From assembly GCF_945859705.1 (NCBI RefSeq), contig NC_079137.1, positions 41,304,319 through 41,368,318 on the forward strand: DNA of 64,000 nucleotides, read 5' to 3'. Both the position numbers and the translations under genes were made by a program. The notes below the pieces were generated by a model. The model saw nothing but the letters and a program-made list of their open reading frames with translations. It did no database searches and was not told the DNA's origin. The stretch's first letter is position 1; every line of letters starts with the position of its first letter. Below, piece after piece: positions 1 through 12,264 of this stretch. This DNA comes from Episyrphus balteatus (Eukaryota > Arthropoda > Insecta > Diptera > Syrphidae).

Positions 1-95
1 ACAGTTTCTGTTTTATAGAAATCTATAATTCTAAGCAACTTTTACTATAAGAGCAAGTACGTGCGACCCAGTCGTGCATTTTATTTTTTGTTACA
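1..95 (+). repeat. 3' end fragment of the GTCT repeat family
   Basis: The stretch with AGCAACTT, then GAGCAAGTACGTGCGACCCA and CGTGCATTTTATT matches the 3' ends of the fuller copies at 21833-23205 (+) and 56975-57930 (-). Only the terminal part lies in the window. Confidence 0.6.
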
Positions 96-3000
96 TGGTA
101 GATAGGAACCTTTTATGTTGGTCATAAAAATAAAATTTTAATTTCGCTTCTAATCTGACTACGAATTCAAATTGCAATAATTTTATTCTGGCTTATCACG
201 TCATTGGTATATTTTCATAAAAATAGATCCAAAACGCAGTTTTCCATTATGTTTAAGGTGAAATTACATCACCTCAAAATATTCTTTTCAAAACTTGTAA
301 CGGTTATTAACGGCTATAAGAACTGATATACGAGATATTTTCAAATAAAGTAAGTCTTCACGAAAAATAATCAAAATTTTAAAAATATATTATTTTGTAT
401 TTATATTGAAAATTTCTTCAGAACTTCATAAACAATTAAAAAAAAACAAAAATTCTTTGTTAGCTACATATGTAAGAAATCAAATGGTATACTTTAGTTT
501 AAATAAATTTAAAAGGGCATTTTTGTAAATTTTAGAAATATATTAAACTAGACACCTGGCATGTTAGTTCTTGTATTGGTTTACTTTAAAATTCTTGAAA
601 ATCTAAGGAATTCTTTTTTATCAAAATTATTTCCATATTCTAGTAACAACAACAACATTCAATAAATAATCATTCTTAATTATATCCTTCTGAAAAGTTG
701 TTAAGTCTCTAGAGAATTTTTAACAAAATTATTATCGGTATACAAAAATCAAACTCAATCCAGATTTTTCTTTCCCCCATATTTATCATCAATTATCCTT
801 GAAACCAATCAGGTTACCATTGTTAAATTACCAATCACCACTTCAACAACAAACCAAAAAATCATCAAAAAATTACTCTCAGTTGTTTTCGCTATGCGTG
901 TTCTATGTATATTGTACATCTCTTTTATCACCCCTTCCAACACGATTGTTTTGGATTTTAAAATATCTCTTCTGAAGCTTATACCACAGAAAAACAAACA
1001 AAGACACGAAATTTTTGAAAGTCCTTTTGCTTTTACTTGATGAAAGTTTTTAAACAACCAACGCAAGACCATTCCATGAGCCATACGACTTTATTCGACA
1101 TTGTGCCTTTGAGTAAGTATGAGGAACTGAAATCCAGCAGAGGTACAGAGTACCAGACTTTTATAAACGCTGCAAACCGAAAATCCAATTAACAATTCAT
1201 TAAACATGCATTAAGCCGCAAATAAAGTCCACCTACTGCCACACCAAACCAGCCCGCAAATTCTTTACTAGGATTAAGGTTGATTTACTCCACAGGACGA
1301 CATGATGTATATATGAATTGGGGATGGGTGGACGAAAGGATATCAGCCAGAGAACAACTTTCGAATGTTTACATTTTCAAACTGCACAAGGATAGAGATG
1401 AATGGTGCGGTGCAAAAGTCGAGTCAAATAAAATAACGCACTTCCATTTTGTATACAAAACATTTTTCATTTTCAAAGGAGGTGAGTAAAGTTGAGTGCT
1501 TTTGTGTGACAAAACGAACGCAGCTTGTGGCTAGGACAAACCCCCACATGGGGTTAAATTAGATTCACTTTTGCGTTTTTGAATGTTGTTTTTCTTCCTT
1601 TTTTTTGCTCTATCCTATTTTGCTTCCTTTTTTTTATATTTCCTTTTGTTGTTACAGGATAAGGCTTTGGCAAAACAACTTTCTCGGTGAATTATTAATT
1701 AATGGGTTTTCGTTTTGGCAACGGGCACACGGGCGCTTTTGCTTTCGCTTTCTCAATGAATAGAGCACTCGATTTATCATTCCAATATGGCTGGTGTGTA
1801 GCTGATCTATTGTTGCAATGAAATTACGCAGAACCGAGAGTGAAGTTGTTTGTTATTAATTGAATTTTAAATTGAATGGAGAATATAATTCTTTTGTACT
1901 ATAGACGCAAAATTTTTCTTTTGTTAAAATTTATGTAAACAAATTCGAACAAATTTATATACGAAATGGGAAAATTCTATTTTTGGTTGATGGATTTTGT
2001 GCGATGTGATTGGGATTTATTTTTGAAATTGCGGCGCGTGTTTAGGCAACATTTCGATAAATAAAATAATAGCTAAATTAATTTGCCTTTATATAAACTG
2101 GTGAAAGTGGATAGTGGGAACAGTTATTTTAAATTGTACAATATTTTAAAATGTTTCATTAATAAAATTGATTTTTGATATTGGAAAGTGATTTTAGCTT
2201 GGACTTGAAATAAAGGTCTGATTAGGTTTCTCAAAATTCCTTAAGCTACTTTTAATTTAAAAGCAGTTTTAGCAGAGATTTGGATAAGTTCATAAAAAGA
2301 TTAAATGCTAAAAAATGCCACTTGCCTTAAGACAACTTTGCACTGAAGATAGGAAACGACAGATGCTATTAATCCTTCTCGTACGCATCAACAAGTTCAA
2401 TAAAAATCTTATCTTTGGAGAAATATAAAACGAAAAAAAGTTCGTACCAAAAGAGAAAGTTGAAAAACAAAAGACTTGAGGGCTTGTTAAAGAAAAAATT
2501 CGAATTAACCAGGCAAATCCAAATTGAAAAGTGATTACTGACACATCGTCCTTGCGTTCTTGCTGGAATTTGTCATTTAAAAGGCGAATGAAAAGCAGCG
2601 AAAGGAAATCAAATTCTTTTATTTGTTCATTGCTGCAAAGCGAATGCCAAGCAAAATTGTCTCGAGGACTCGACAGCGTTGAACAGGTTAAAAAAAAAAG
2701 ATCCCAGTACCTACCAATTTCAAATGATATTTTTTTTTTTTCAATGGACGACAAGGTATGAAGAAACTCAGCAAAATGAAGCCCTTTGATGTTTTGTGTT
2801 TGTTCCTTTTTTTCAGAATCAATTGATAATAGTTATGTCTTGTTTTTGGTTCATAAAGGACAGTGGGGCCACATTCTAGTATTAATGCCTTCTTTAAAAT
2901 TCATTGCTTAGTGTTCCAAAAAAAGAGCCATTTTTAAAAAGTTTCTTTTGAAAATAAAGTTCGATCGTGTAAGTTAAAAAAAAAAAAATTCAACTTGACT

Positions 3001-3100
3001 TAACAGCTCACATATAAAGTTAAATGTGTTAAAATTAAACACAAATCTATTTTGTTTTTATTTAAAAAAATAATAATAATATAATAAAAAAATAATTTTG
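96..3100. other. No gene recognised
   Basis: AT-rich DNA with homopolymer runs. The longest open frame (2308-2754, minus, 148 codons) shows no domain, signal peptide or cysteine pattern, and an open frame also lies on the other strand. I see no splice-linked coding structure. Confidence 0.4.
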
Positions 3101-3107
3101 TTTTAAT

Positions 3108-3370
3108 TCCCTGAAAAGCCATCGAGTAAGGCATCAAAATAAAAGTCTCTTTAAGATCTATTCATAACTGACAACTTAAAGTTTCTTGGAGGTCTGGTTC
3201 CTGAGGTCCAAATAACGAAAAATTGTGTTTTGTATATTTTTTTTCTTTTTTTTTTCATAGATTCCAAAATCAATATCTTTTGACCAAAGTTTCGGAATCG
3301 GTTTAATTGCATCACATTCATGCGTCTTTGCAAAAGAAGTAAAAAAGAAAAATTGTAGTTCATTAATTTA
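3108..3370. repeat. Dispersed repeat, family also at 9.9-11.1 kb and 36.5-36.8 kb
   Basis: A diverged block containing the idea 'ATCGAGTAAGGCATCAAAA...TCTATTCATAACTGA...GGAGGTCTGG' recurs at 9890-9982 with 10896-11150, and at 36540-36830. No coding capacity is visible. The copy near 10 kb is the target of a later insertion (9992-10886). Confidence 0.45.
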
Positions 3371-3554
3371 AATGATTTTTTTAACTATTAATATAGACTC
3401 CGAGATATTAAAAACTCATTAAAAAAAAATGTTACACATACACCACAGTGACCAACTTCGATTACAGCTTATAAAACTGTAATTACATTTTTATTTGAAC
3501 ATAGTCAATTATTTTAAGTAAATGGGTTTTTAAAATCAATTTTAACCCTACAAA

Positions 3555-3623
3555 CAATTTTGCTTCTATAAAGCTTTATAGAAGCAACGGTAGCATCTAT
3601 AAAGCTTTATAGAAGCAAAATTG
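3555..3623. repeat. Twin 24-bp palindromes inside a larger inverted repeat
   Basis: A perfect palindrome centred on AAGCTT (3562-3585, GCTTCTATAAAG and its reverse complement) is repeated almost exactly at 3593-3616. The pair is bracketed by CAATTTTG and CAAAATTG, so the whole can fold as one hairpin or two. Function unknown. Confidence 0.6.
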
Positions 3624-4172
3624 TTAGTTGGGAAAGTCCATAAGTGGAAACGAGCAGAAAGTGATTGATTCGGAAATTTAAGCATAATCGTATAAATTAG
3701 AGGAAAGAAGTATTTGGTTGAGAAACAAGAATTTTTAACCCTTTCGGACCCAGCGTTACTCTCATGTAACATTTTTTTAAAAATTCGTCAAAAATATTAA
3801 ATTAAACAATTTTTTAGGTTACGATGGCTTAATTGAAAGATAATAATGCCTAGTTACTGGATTATTACAAAAAGTTCTTAGTTGTGATGTTTTTGACCCG
3901 ATAATACCGAAAAAACATTTTTTAATATTGATTTTCATAGCTTGGGTTCGAAAAAGTTAACGATTTCTTGCCAAAGGGTACCTTTTATCAAAAAAATGAT
4001 ATGTAAAAATTGTAAGTAATTATCAGATCTTCAACATTTATCTCAAACGACAGCAAAAATATTGATAAAAATGACAAAATTAAATTTTGTTTTTTTTTAT
4101 TATTTTAGTCATAAAAAAAATGTAGTTTAATTTTGATAAAATTTTTGGAAAAATGTACGTTTTTTTCAAATA

Positions 4173-4468
4173 CAGTACCTTGCCATACTCCCAAGCGAAT
4201 GAATGTTACTGAATTTTTAAAGTTTTTGTCGAAATATCTTAATTTTTGTTTGTCTCATAAATTTACACTTATCATGTGCCTAGATACAGAATTGACTTAC
4301 AAAAAAGTTGAAGAATTCACACATTTTGAAAAAAAAAAACACGTACAAAAGGATATAAGCACCAAAAGACGATTTCTATGGAATTCAGGCCCGGAGAATC
4401 ACCAGACAGGTTCAATACTTAAATATTTGTATTGAGAAATGACATGACTTCTTATAACTTCATGTCAA
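4173..4468. repeat. Half copy of the CAGTACCTTGCCA foldback family
   Basis: TA then CAGTACCTTGCCATACTCCC begins at 4171. The following 290 bases match, with divergence, one arm of the complete element at 26863-27425. The second arm was not found here, so this is probably a truncated copy. Confidence 0.5.
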
Positions 4469-4657
4469 GGACGATATCTTTAAAAATTCAGCAATATAAA
4501 CCTAAAAAAATTTTTCTTTCTTTACGTTTTTTTTTTCGAAAAATGGCCTATTTTTTGAAAATTTTACCAAACAGTATCCTTAAAAAATGATTAAAAACAA
4601 ATATCTGGCTATGAAAGATATCAAGTTTGTAACGACATAGGTATAATGAATGTATAT

Positions 4658-5982
4658 TAGGGTGGGTCAAAAAAATTGAAATTATTTTTTTTTTATTTGG
4701 TACTCCGAAAAATCGATTGCTAGACACCTCTAGAATATACACACCAAATATGAGTTCTTAATATTAATGGAAAGGTCCTCCGCTTTGCAATTTTCCATTT
4801 TTACATCAAGCTTCTACTAAAAAAAATCATTTTTTTTTAAATCGATTTTTTAGCAAATTTCCTTACAAATTCTTGTAGAAAATTGAGCGCTCTACAAAAA
4901 GGCCTTGTAAACTTTTTTCGTTTATCTAACCGTTGAATAGATATTTGAGGTCAAAAAATGGAGAAAATCTTTAAAAATTCGTTTTTTGTTCTTAATTTTG
5001 TAACAACTTGAAAAATTATAATAAACAAACGCGCAAGACATATTCTTGTAGGAAAAAGATTGTTTCACAAAAAAGGTCTTATTAACTTTTTTCATTAATC
5101 TAACCATTCTAAAGATATTCGAGCTCAAAATTAAAAAAAAATTATATAAACATTTTTTACTTTTTTACTGAAAATTCATTATTTTTAAATTAGCAAAATA
5201 TATTCTTGTAGAGGCTTGAACGTTCTATAAAAAATTCCTTGGAATCAAATTAATTGCTTTAACCGTAATCGTATCCAAATCGCAATGCATACGAGTCATA
5301 AGAAAACTACTGAAATCAGTGGGCATTGGTTTGGATACGAATATCTTCTAAACGGTTAAAGCAATCAATTTGATTGCAAGTAATTTTTTATAGAACGTTT
5401 AAGCCTCTACAAGAATATATTATGCTCATTTGAAAAAAAAAAATGAATTTTCAGTGATTTAGAAAATTTTGAAAAGTAAAAAATGTTTTTATAATTTTTT
5501 TTAACTTTGACCTCGAATATCTTTAGTATGGTTAGATTAATGAAAAAAGTTAACAAGACCTTTTTTGTGGAACAATCTTTTTCCTACAAGAATATGTCTT
5601 GCGCGTTTGTTTATTATAATTTTTCAAGTTGTTACAAAATTAAGAACAAAAAACGAATTTTTAAAGATTTTCTCGATTTTTTGACCTCAAATATCTATTA
5701 AACGGTTAGATTAACAAAAAAAAAGTGTACAAGGCCTTTTTTTGTAGAGCGTTCAATTTCCTACAAGAATATGTAAAGAAATTTGCTAAAAAATCGATTT
5801 AAAAAAAATGATTTTATTTTAGTAGAAGCTTGATGTAAAAATGGAAAATTGCGAAGCGGAATACCTTCGCATTAATATAAAGAGCTCATATTTGGTGTGT
5901 ATATTCTAGAGGTGTCTAGCAATCGATTTTTCGGAGTACCAAATAAAAAAAAAAAGAATTTCGATTTTTTTGACCCACCCTA
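4658..5982. mobile_element. hAT-type foldback element 1 (non-autonomous)
   Basis: Two arms of about 600 bases are inverted copies around a spacer near 5270-5340. The termini are TAGGGTGGGTC and its reverse complement. The element is bounded by an 8-bp direct repeat, ATGTATAT (4650-4657 and 5983-5990). It fits the hAT target pattern (T at position 2, A at position 7), and TAGGG fits the short hAT terminal consensus. No transposase is encoded; the open frames in the arms mirror each other and are by-products. A shorter relative sits at 62141-62683. Confidence 0.8.
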
Positions 5983-5990
5983 ATGTATAT

Positions 5991-8900
5991 GCTAATAACC
6001 AAAATGTCAGATTTCGAAAAAAAAGAAGGCAATGCTTAAATCATTACTTTTCTAAACGAAATCCTAAGACATGCCTTAAACATGCATGTTTCAAATAAGT
6101 TGTAATACTTCAAATTTGTCTTATGGGATATGGGAGGTATAAATTTCAATGACCATGGTTACATTTCCAGTGACTATGTTTTTTAACTGTAAAAGAAATA
6201 TTATGGCGCAGTTTCCATAACACCTTATAGAAGCTGAAATCATTTTTGGGATCTTTCATATTGAGGCGGTCAATCATTTTTTTTTTCTTCTATTTCTGAG
6301 TTTCTTCTTTTTTTATGAGCGACCCCTTTGTGCACTGTCATACTCCTACAAACTTTGCTCTTTCTTTTTTTCTTATGAAATGAAGCTCGAGGTCGCCATT
6401 GCTGTGTGTTAATAAAACACAGACATCCACCTCAAACTCATACACATATCCAAATTCTGATTCCTCGTTGTATTTCACCAAAAATCTATTCTTGGTGTTA
6501 TAGTGTGTGACATCCAAGGACAAGATAGAAAAAAAAAAAAAAACGGAAAAAAAGTTAGAAAATGACTTTCTGCTGTCATTCTAAGGATAAAAAGATTACA
6601 ACTGGAGGAGAATAATAGGATTTTTATGCCACTTCTCGAAAGCGCACAGAAAAACACCAAAAGCCAATGCGAAATCGAAGGAGAAGAAGTAGAAAAACAT
6701 AATAAAACCAAAATGAAAAGAAAAAACCCGGCAACAAGGTTGGAAAGAAAGTAAAAAAAATACAAAAAAAAAAACAAATACTTTTCTGACAAAGTTGACA
6801 ATCAAAACGAAATTAAGTTTCACTCGTCGTATCCGTCGTCATATCGTCCTTGTGTGATAGAAAGGGATTCGCCCCAAAAGTCCTTTCACTTCGCCTTTTT
6901 AATACGCCCGCCCAGCCCATCCATTTTTCTCGACGGATGACATTTGGTTTATGTTCGCACAGTCTTGAGTTTTTATTTTTCTCATTTTATTTGCTTTTGT
7001 CTTTATCCTCTCTGATAGAAGTTTGTTGGCTAGAAGAAAATCTTCATTGGTAGAATCTAGTTGTAGGAAGTCATAGGATAAGAGACAAGGATAATCAGAT
7101 ACGAACAACATACAACACACAGACCATAGTTCGTCCTTTAATATGTGTGTTCGAATGATAATGATATGAACCCCAAATTTGACACTTGTCCTTTTACTCG
7201 TGTATCGCTATAGCTTTTCTCTTATTCGTGATGCCATATGGTCTATGTTGATAGTTAATTCGAAAGAGACAAGAAAATCTTGGAATTTCATTAGATAATC
7301 CTGGCAGCCTACAAATAGGACTATAGGGACACCCGTATACAGGATAAATCGACCGGTGTGCCTAATAGGCTCTCTATTATGGTTGTATGTACTCCGTAGT
7401 TAGTGTAAAGTAAGAAAATTGTTTTCGTTTGTATAGTTTCTTGATTTTTCTTTTTTTTTGTAGATATATTTTATTTTGTGGCTAAAATTGGGATATATTC
7501 TGGATCAAGGAGGTACAAACAAAAAAAAAAGGATGTGAATGTTCCTTGTAATCTGTGTTAGGTTATGAAGAGCTCTTTAATTAGACAATCTTTTGGTGGT
7601 TTTTCTTGACCAAATTGAATGGGCTGGATGGTTGGTTGGATATGTAATTTTTTATAGCCTGATTAGAAAGCAAAGAGGAAAGCAAATTACGGTTGTAGGT
7701 TGTTAAAAGAAAATAAAAGTCACAAGACTATTATTTATGCAGGAATTATACTTACAAAGGGCAAGTTAGATAACTATGTGTATAAAGATTTGATTTGGAT
7801 TCGAAGACTTTCAGAAAATTCTGTTTAAACGATCTAATATGAAAAAATAAGATGTTTAAGATGTATGTGTCTTCATAACTTCTGAACTTCTTATCGAAAT
7901 TTGGCAAATAAGGTTTTATCGAAAGCGTATTGCATGCTCTCTGGTTATAAGCATACAAAATTTTAATTATAGCGCCATCTAGAGTTGAAAGTCATGAACT
8001 AAAAGTATTATTCTTATTGCACATACAATAGCTTCACAAATAACTTACTAAAATATAACCTTAACATAATTTTAATACAAAAAATAAGACTGCAAACTAA
8101 AACTTGGACATTTTATGACTTTTCTTTCTGAAGAGCACCATTTTGACAATGCTTTAAAGCCTATGATCAGCGAACAAATAAGACGCTTTTAACAATGCCT
8201 CATTTGTGAAATTATCATGAGTAGTTTAAAAGTTATGAGGAAATATACAACTAACTTTATTCACAAAAGATCTTCATTCAACATCCTAGTTTTACCAAAT
8301 TGTCTACAAATTCATTCCTTAAATGAAAATCCTTTAAGACATATATTTTTTAATTATTTTGATGTAAGCTATTAATATTCTTTCCCTCTTTGGCTAAAAG
8401 GTCCCAAGTGTAATTATTATTACCCAGTCTAACTATATACGAATGCTTAAACAGAGTAGTTGGCATTTTTTTAAACAAATTTTTTCTAGCATTTCCTTTT
8501 TTTGTTGGTTAAATTTTATTTTTTAACCCAACATAGATAAAAAAAAAAGCCCAAGTAACCTACCATTTTAAGCGTCTAGACGTAATTTTTCACATCCTTG
8601 CTTGCAAAAGAGAACGAAAACAAGAGAGCATGAGTGATATGTGTGTGAGTGTGTATAGCAGCGTTAGAGAAATAAAAACGAGTGCATAGTTAACTAGCTA
8701 GCAAACACTCTTAAGCAGGATTTATAATGTGGCGTTAAGGATTCTTAATTGCTGTGGTTTTACTTTTTTTTTTTTACCAGTGTTTTTTTTTTTTACTGTG
8801 GTGCTTCATTCTTTGTGTATGGCATTTCATCTTTATACGAAAGTTTTTTTTTGCTTTGCTCTTAGTATATCTGCATCTGCATCATGTGTTAGAATTGTTT

Positions 8901-9889
8901 TCATTTGTGTTTTTTATTTGAGAGTGGTTAAAAAAGTTATATAGAGTGGAGTAAAGTAAAGTTTTCCGGTTTCATGTAAGGTTTTGAACGTTTTTGTTTA
9001 CATTATTCTCCTTAGTTTTTGAGTAGAGGATAGTAAAGTACGACATTAATAGTTCAAGTTGAAAAGAATGCCTGTTCTGTTTTTACTTGAATTCATTAAA
9101 AGAGAATTTCAACATATAATATAATATGTATAATGTATATTATATTTTGTTTTGAAAATTTAAGAAGTACTCTTTTAATTCGGCATGCATGCCGTCTCCA
9201 ATGACGATGATGCATCGGTCACAATTCTCATAGCTAGTTGTTAGCTATTAAAAGACTATCAAGGCCCAGAAGCGTACGTTGTGCTGTCTCCTTATCAAGG
9301 GGGTCCCGGGGTCATAACCCTCCACCCTAAAACTAGCATAATTTTGTTTAATATTTTCTGCTACGCCAAAAATATGTTTTTGTCTTTACTATTTCGACAG
9401 AGGTAGCTATTTGTATCCTGTAAACCGATCGTCTTAAAAGAAAAAAAAAATTCGCCTACAATTTTAAAACAAAATTTAAAAAAAAAATTTATTTTGCAAT
9501 AGCTATTTTTTTTGCGATTCGTTTGCCAGAAGTTAGGAAGACAATTACCAGTGTTATTAAATAAAAAAGATTTTTATTCAAACTTGTAAAATAATTCTGG
9601 ACTAGTGGAAAACAATGCAGAGTTGTTTAAAGGCAAATTATTCAATCGAAGTACTTGTACATTACACTGTATTTTAAGGACAGGATATTCTTAAGACTTA
9701 AGGCTAAACCCTAAACAAAAGCAGACGAATCAAACAACGTTTTTGTTTGGTTTTTCTTCGAACTCTTCGGAACTGTTCGATTCAAAATGCAAAACGAACA
9801 AACTTGAATATTTTTAATTCAATTAGCACATTTTCAAGTCTATTCCTACTATCAAAACTTTTGTAATAAAAAATTCAAAAATATTCTCC
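5991..9889. other. No gene recognised
   Basis: T-rich and A-rich tracts, short simple repeats and small open frames with no recognisable domain. A slightly more GC-rich patch at about 9181-9340 contains a GCATGC palindrome and a GGGGGTCCCGGGG stretch and could be a repeat fragment; I could not identify it. Confidence 0.35.
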
Positions 9890-11150
9890 AAATCCATTAA
9901 GTACAACATCAAAAGAAAGGTCTATTTAAGTTCTATTCATAATTGAATTCCAAAAGTTTTTTAGAGTTCTGACCCCTAAGATATTTCTAATGGGAACGTA
10001 TCGGAATCCCGCTTTTTAAAATCCCTATTTTCGAAAATCCCGAAAAAAAAAGTTTTAAAATCCCGTCTTCTAAAATACCGATTTTTTAAATCCCGTCTTC
10101 TAAAATCTTGCTTATTTAAAATCCCGATCAATTATAATCCCGTATTTTAAAATCCCGTAAAATCCCGAAAATTCCCTTTTTTTACAAAATACATGCTGAA
10201 TTCATTAATAAAAAAAATCATAATAGGTAAATAGACAACAAATTAGTAAAACTGATTTTTTGCGTCGTAAGGCCCACAGAATATGTACCTTCAACACTTT
10301 ATGAAAACGGTATTTCTTTTATAAAAACATAAAATGATTAAAACCTTAAATTGAGTTCACAAGTAAAAGAAATATCATTTATTTAAATATGAAAGTTGTT
10401 GAAATACATCCAAATACCTATAAGTTGAAATATATTTAAATGAAATTTCTTTTGATTGTGTAGTGTGTACTTAATTTAAAGTATTGTGATCATTTTATGT
10501 TATTACAAATCTGTGGGACTATCACGATTTGATTGTTCTTTTGAAACTGTAAAGTAAATATTATTTTATTAATTGATTTCTCTTTAATATAAAATTCCTT
10601 ACTTTTTCATATGTTTTGTTATGTATTATATTTTTTGTTAAAGGTTTTAATTAAATGCGCTTAGAAAAATCTCTCGTTTTTAAATTTGTGTTATTTTTTT
10701 ATCATCCCGATTTTGCAATCAAACAACTTTACATATATAAAAAACTTGATTACAAAAACCGTAATTTTAAAAAGCAGGATTATAAAAAGCGGGATTATAA
10801 AAAGCGGGATTATGAAAAACGGGATTTTAAAAGCGGGATTTAAAAAAAAAACGGGAATATAAAAAGCGGGATATTGAACCCAACCCATTTCTAATCCAAC
10901 AATTTAATTTTTTTCTTACATTCCGAAGCCGATATCTCTTGCCCAAAGTCTCAAAACAGATTTCAAAGCAAAGAAATGAGTTCAAAATCAACAGTCTTAT
11001 GCATTCAGGTAAGAAGATTACATATATAGATTTTTTTCGGATTTTCGAAAAATATCCAAAAAAGAAAGCATTTTCAAAAATTTTCTTAAGCTCTATTCAC
11101 AAATTGAAAACCAAAATTTTTTTGGACGTCTGGTATACTTGAAATATTTC
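9890..11150. repeat. Dispersed repeat copy, interrupted by a foldback element
   Basis: The halves at 9890-9982 and 10896-11150 are related to the repeats at 3108-3370 and 36540-36830. They were one unit before insertion of the 9992-10886 element, whose 9-bp target duplication lies inside the repeat. Confidence 0.5.
9992..10886. mobile_element. Foldback (FB)-like element with inverted arrays of short repeats
   Basis: The left part (about 10000-10180) is a loose tandem array of a 12-15 bp unit around TTTTAAAATCCCG. The right part (about 10750-10886) is the inverted array (GGGATTATAAAAAGC units). The outer 21 bases on each side begin GGG and both reach ATCCCGC. The element is flanked by a 9-bp direct repeat ATTTCTAAT (9983-9991 and 10887-10895). 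Drosophila FB elements have inverted arms of short tandem repeats and 9-bp duplications, so I class it with those by structure only. No transposase frame is visible; the lysine-rich frame at 10655-10843 is translated repeat. Confidence 0.7.
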
Positions 11151-11680
11151 CAACCAGACATTTACGCGTGTTCTACGGAACCTCCCACTAATTGAATAAA
11201 AATGTTTGGGGACCAACGAAGAAAACAAGCAACTTGGGGCAGACAAAAAGCCAGTAAGGTTGATAATCATGACCTCAAACAAGAAACCAGCGCATCAAAA
11301 TATTCTTAAATGTGCATGCATTTGGCATTACAGTGCTGTCAATTTAGTCAAAACTAAGAAGCTTTATCAAATAATCATGAACAGTATTGTCTTTGCATTT
11401 TATTGTTGATTGGATTCTTACACATAAAATACAAATTGGAGTATTAATCTATGGCGCTTCTCCTCTTTTTACCCCCCCCCCCCTCCCCTTCATTTTCCAA
11501 GGATCAATTTAAGTTATTTTTTCCAAGAACTTAGAATTTTCCTCATTCCTACACTTATCTACTTATCATTCAATCCATATTTTTCTAGGTAAATTCTGCC
11601 TCATACCTCAGGATACGACTAGCTAAATCAGTTGGTTTTAATCCTAGTTTACCGCACGCAAAATAATGCAATAAACAAAC

Positions 11681-12264
11681 TTGGGGGTTCGCGCGAACCC
11701 CAAAGCTTTTATGCACCTCTAATTGTTCATTATCAACAATTTGATGCATTGTCTCTTTCTGTTATTGATTAAGGTGACAGTTGCGGTGTCTTTTTATGAT
11801 AACACGTATATATAACAGGTATATTTTTGCCAAAATATACCTAATAAAAATTGTTGAAAATAGTCCATTTAAAGTCTTGGGGTTCGCATGAACCCCAAGT
11901 TTGGTTTGTGACTTTTTTTCAGAAAAAAATTCCAGAAAATTATATAAAACCGCTTTTATGGAAAAAAGACAAAAAACGTAAACAAAAATGAATTTCGTTC
12001 ACTGAGTTTTCATCCCAGGTCGAAAAAACAATTTAGAAAAAAGTTAAGCATGCGTTGGGGTTCGCACGAACCCCAAGTTTGGTTTGTGACTTTTTTTCAG
12101 AAAAAAATTCCAAAAAATAATATAAAACCGCTTTTATGGAAAAAAGACAAAAAACGTAAACAAAAATGAATTTCGTTCACTGAGTTTTCATCCCAAGTCG
12201 AAAAAACGATTTAGAAAAAAGTTATAACCATTTAAACATGCGTTGGGGTTCGCACGAACCCCAA
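11681..12264. repeat. Tandem repeat built around a 22-bp GGGGTTCGC palindrome (4 copies)
   Basis: The palindrome (TTGGGGTTCG, then its reverse complement with small central variation) occurs at 11681-11703, 11877-11898, 12055-12076 and 12243-12264. The 178-base segment between the second and third is nearly copied between the third and fourth, including a TTTGTGACTTTTTTTCAG stretch. Starts are spaced 196, 178 and 188 bases. Confidence 0.8.

Noticed and set aside
2308..2754. 148-codon minus-strand open frame
   Set aside because: No domain, signal peptide or conserved spacing, an overlapping frame is open on the other strand, and nothing supports transcription.
10655..10843. Lysine/arginine repeat protein
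   Set aside because: Translation of the GGGATTATAAAAAGC repeat in the foldback arm.
11681..12264. CRISPR-like array of palindromic repeats
   Set aside because: Spacers are long and themselves repeated, and the sequence is clearly eukaryotic; no cas genes.
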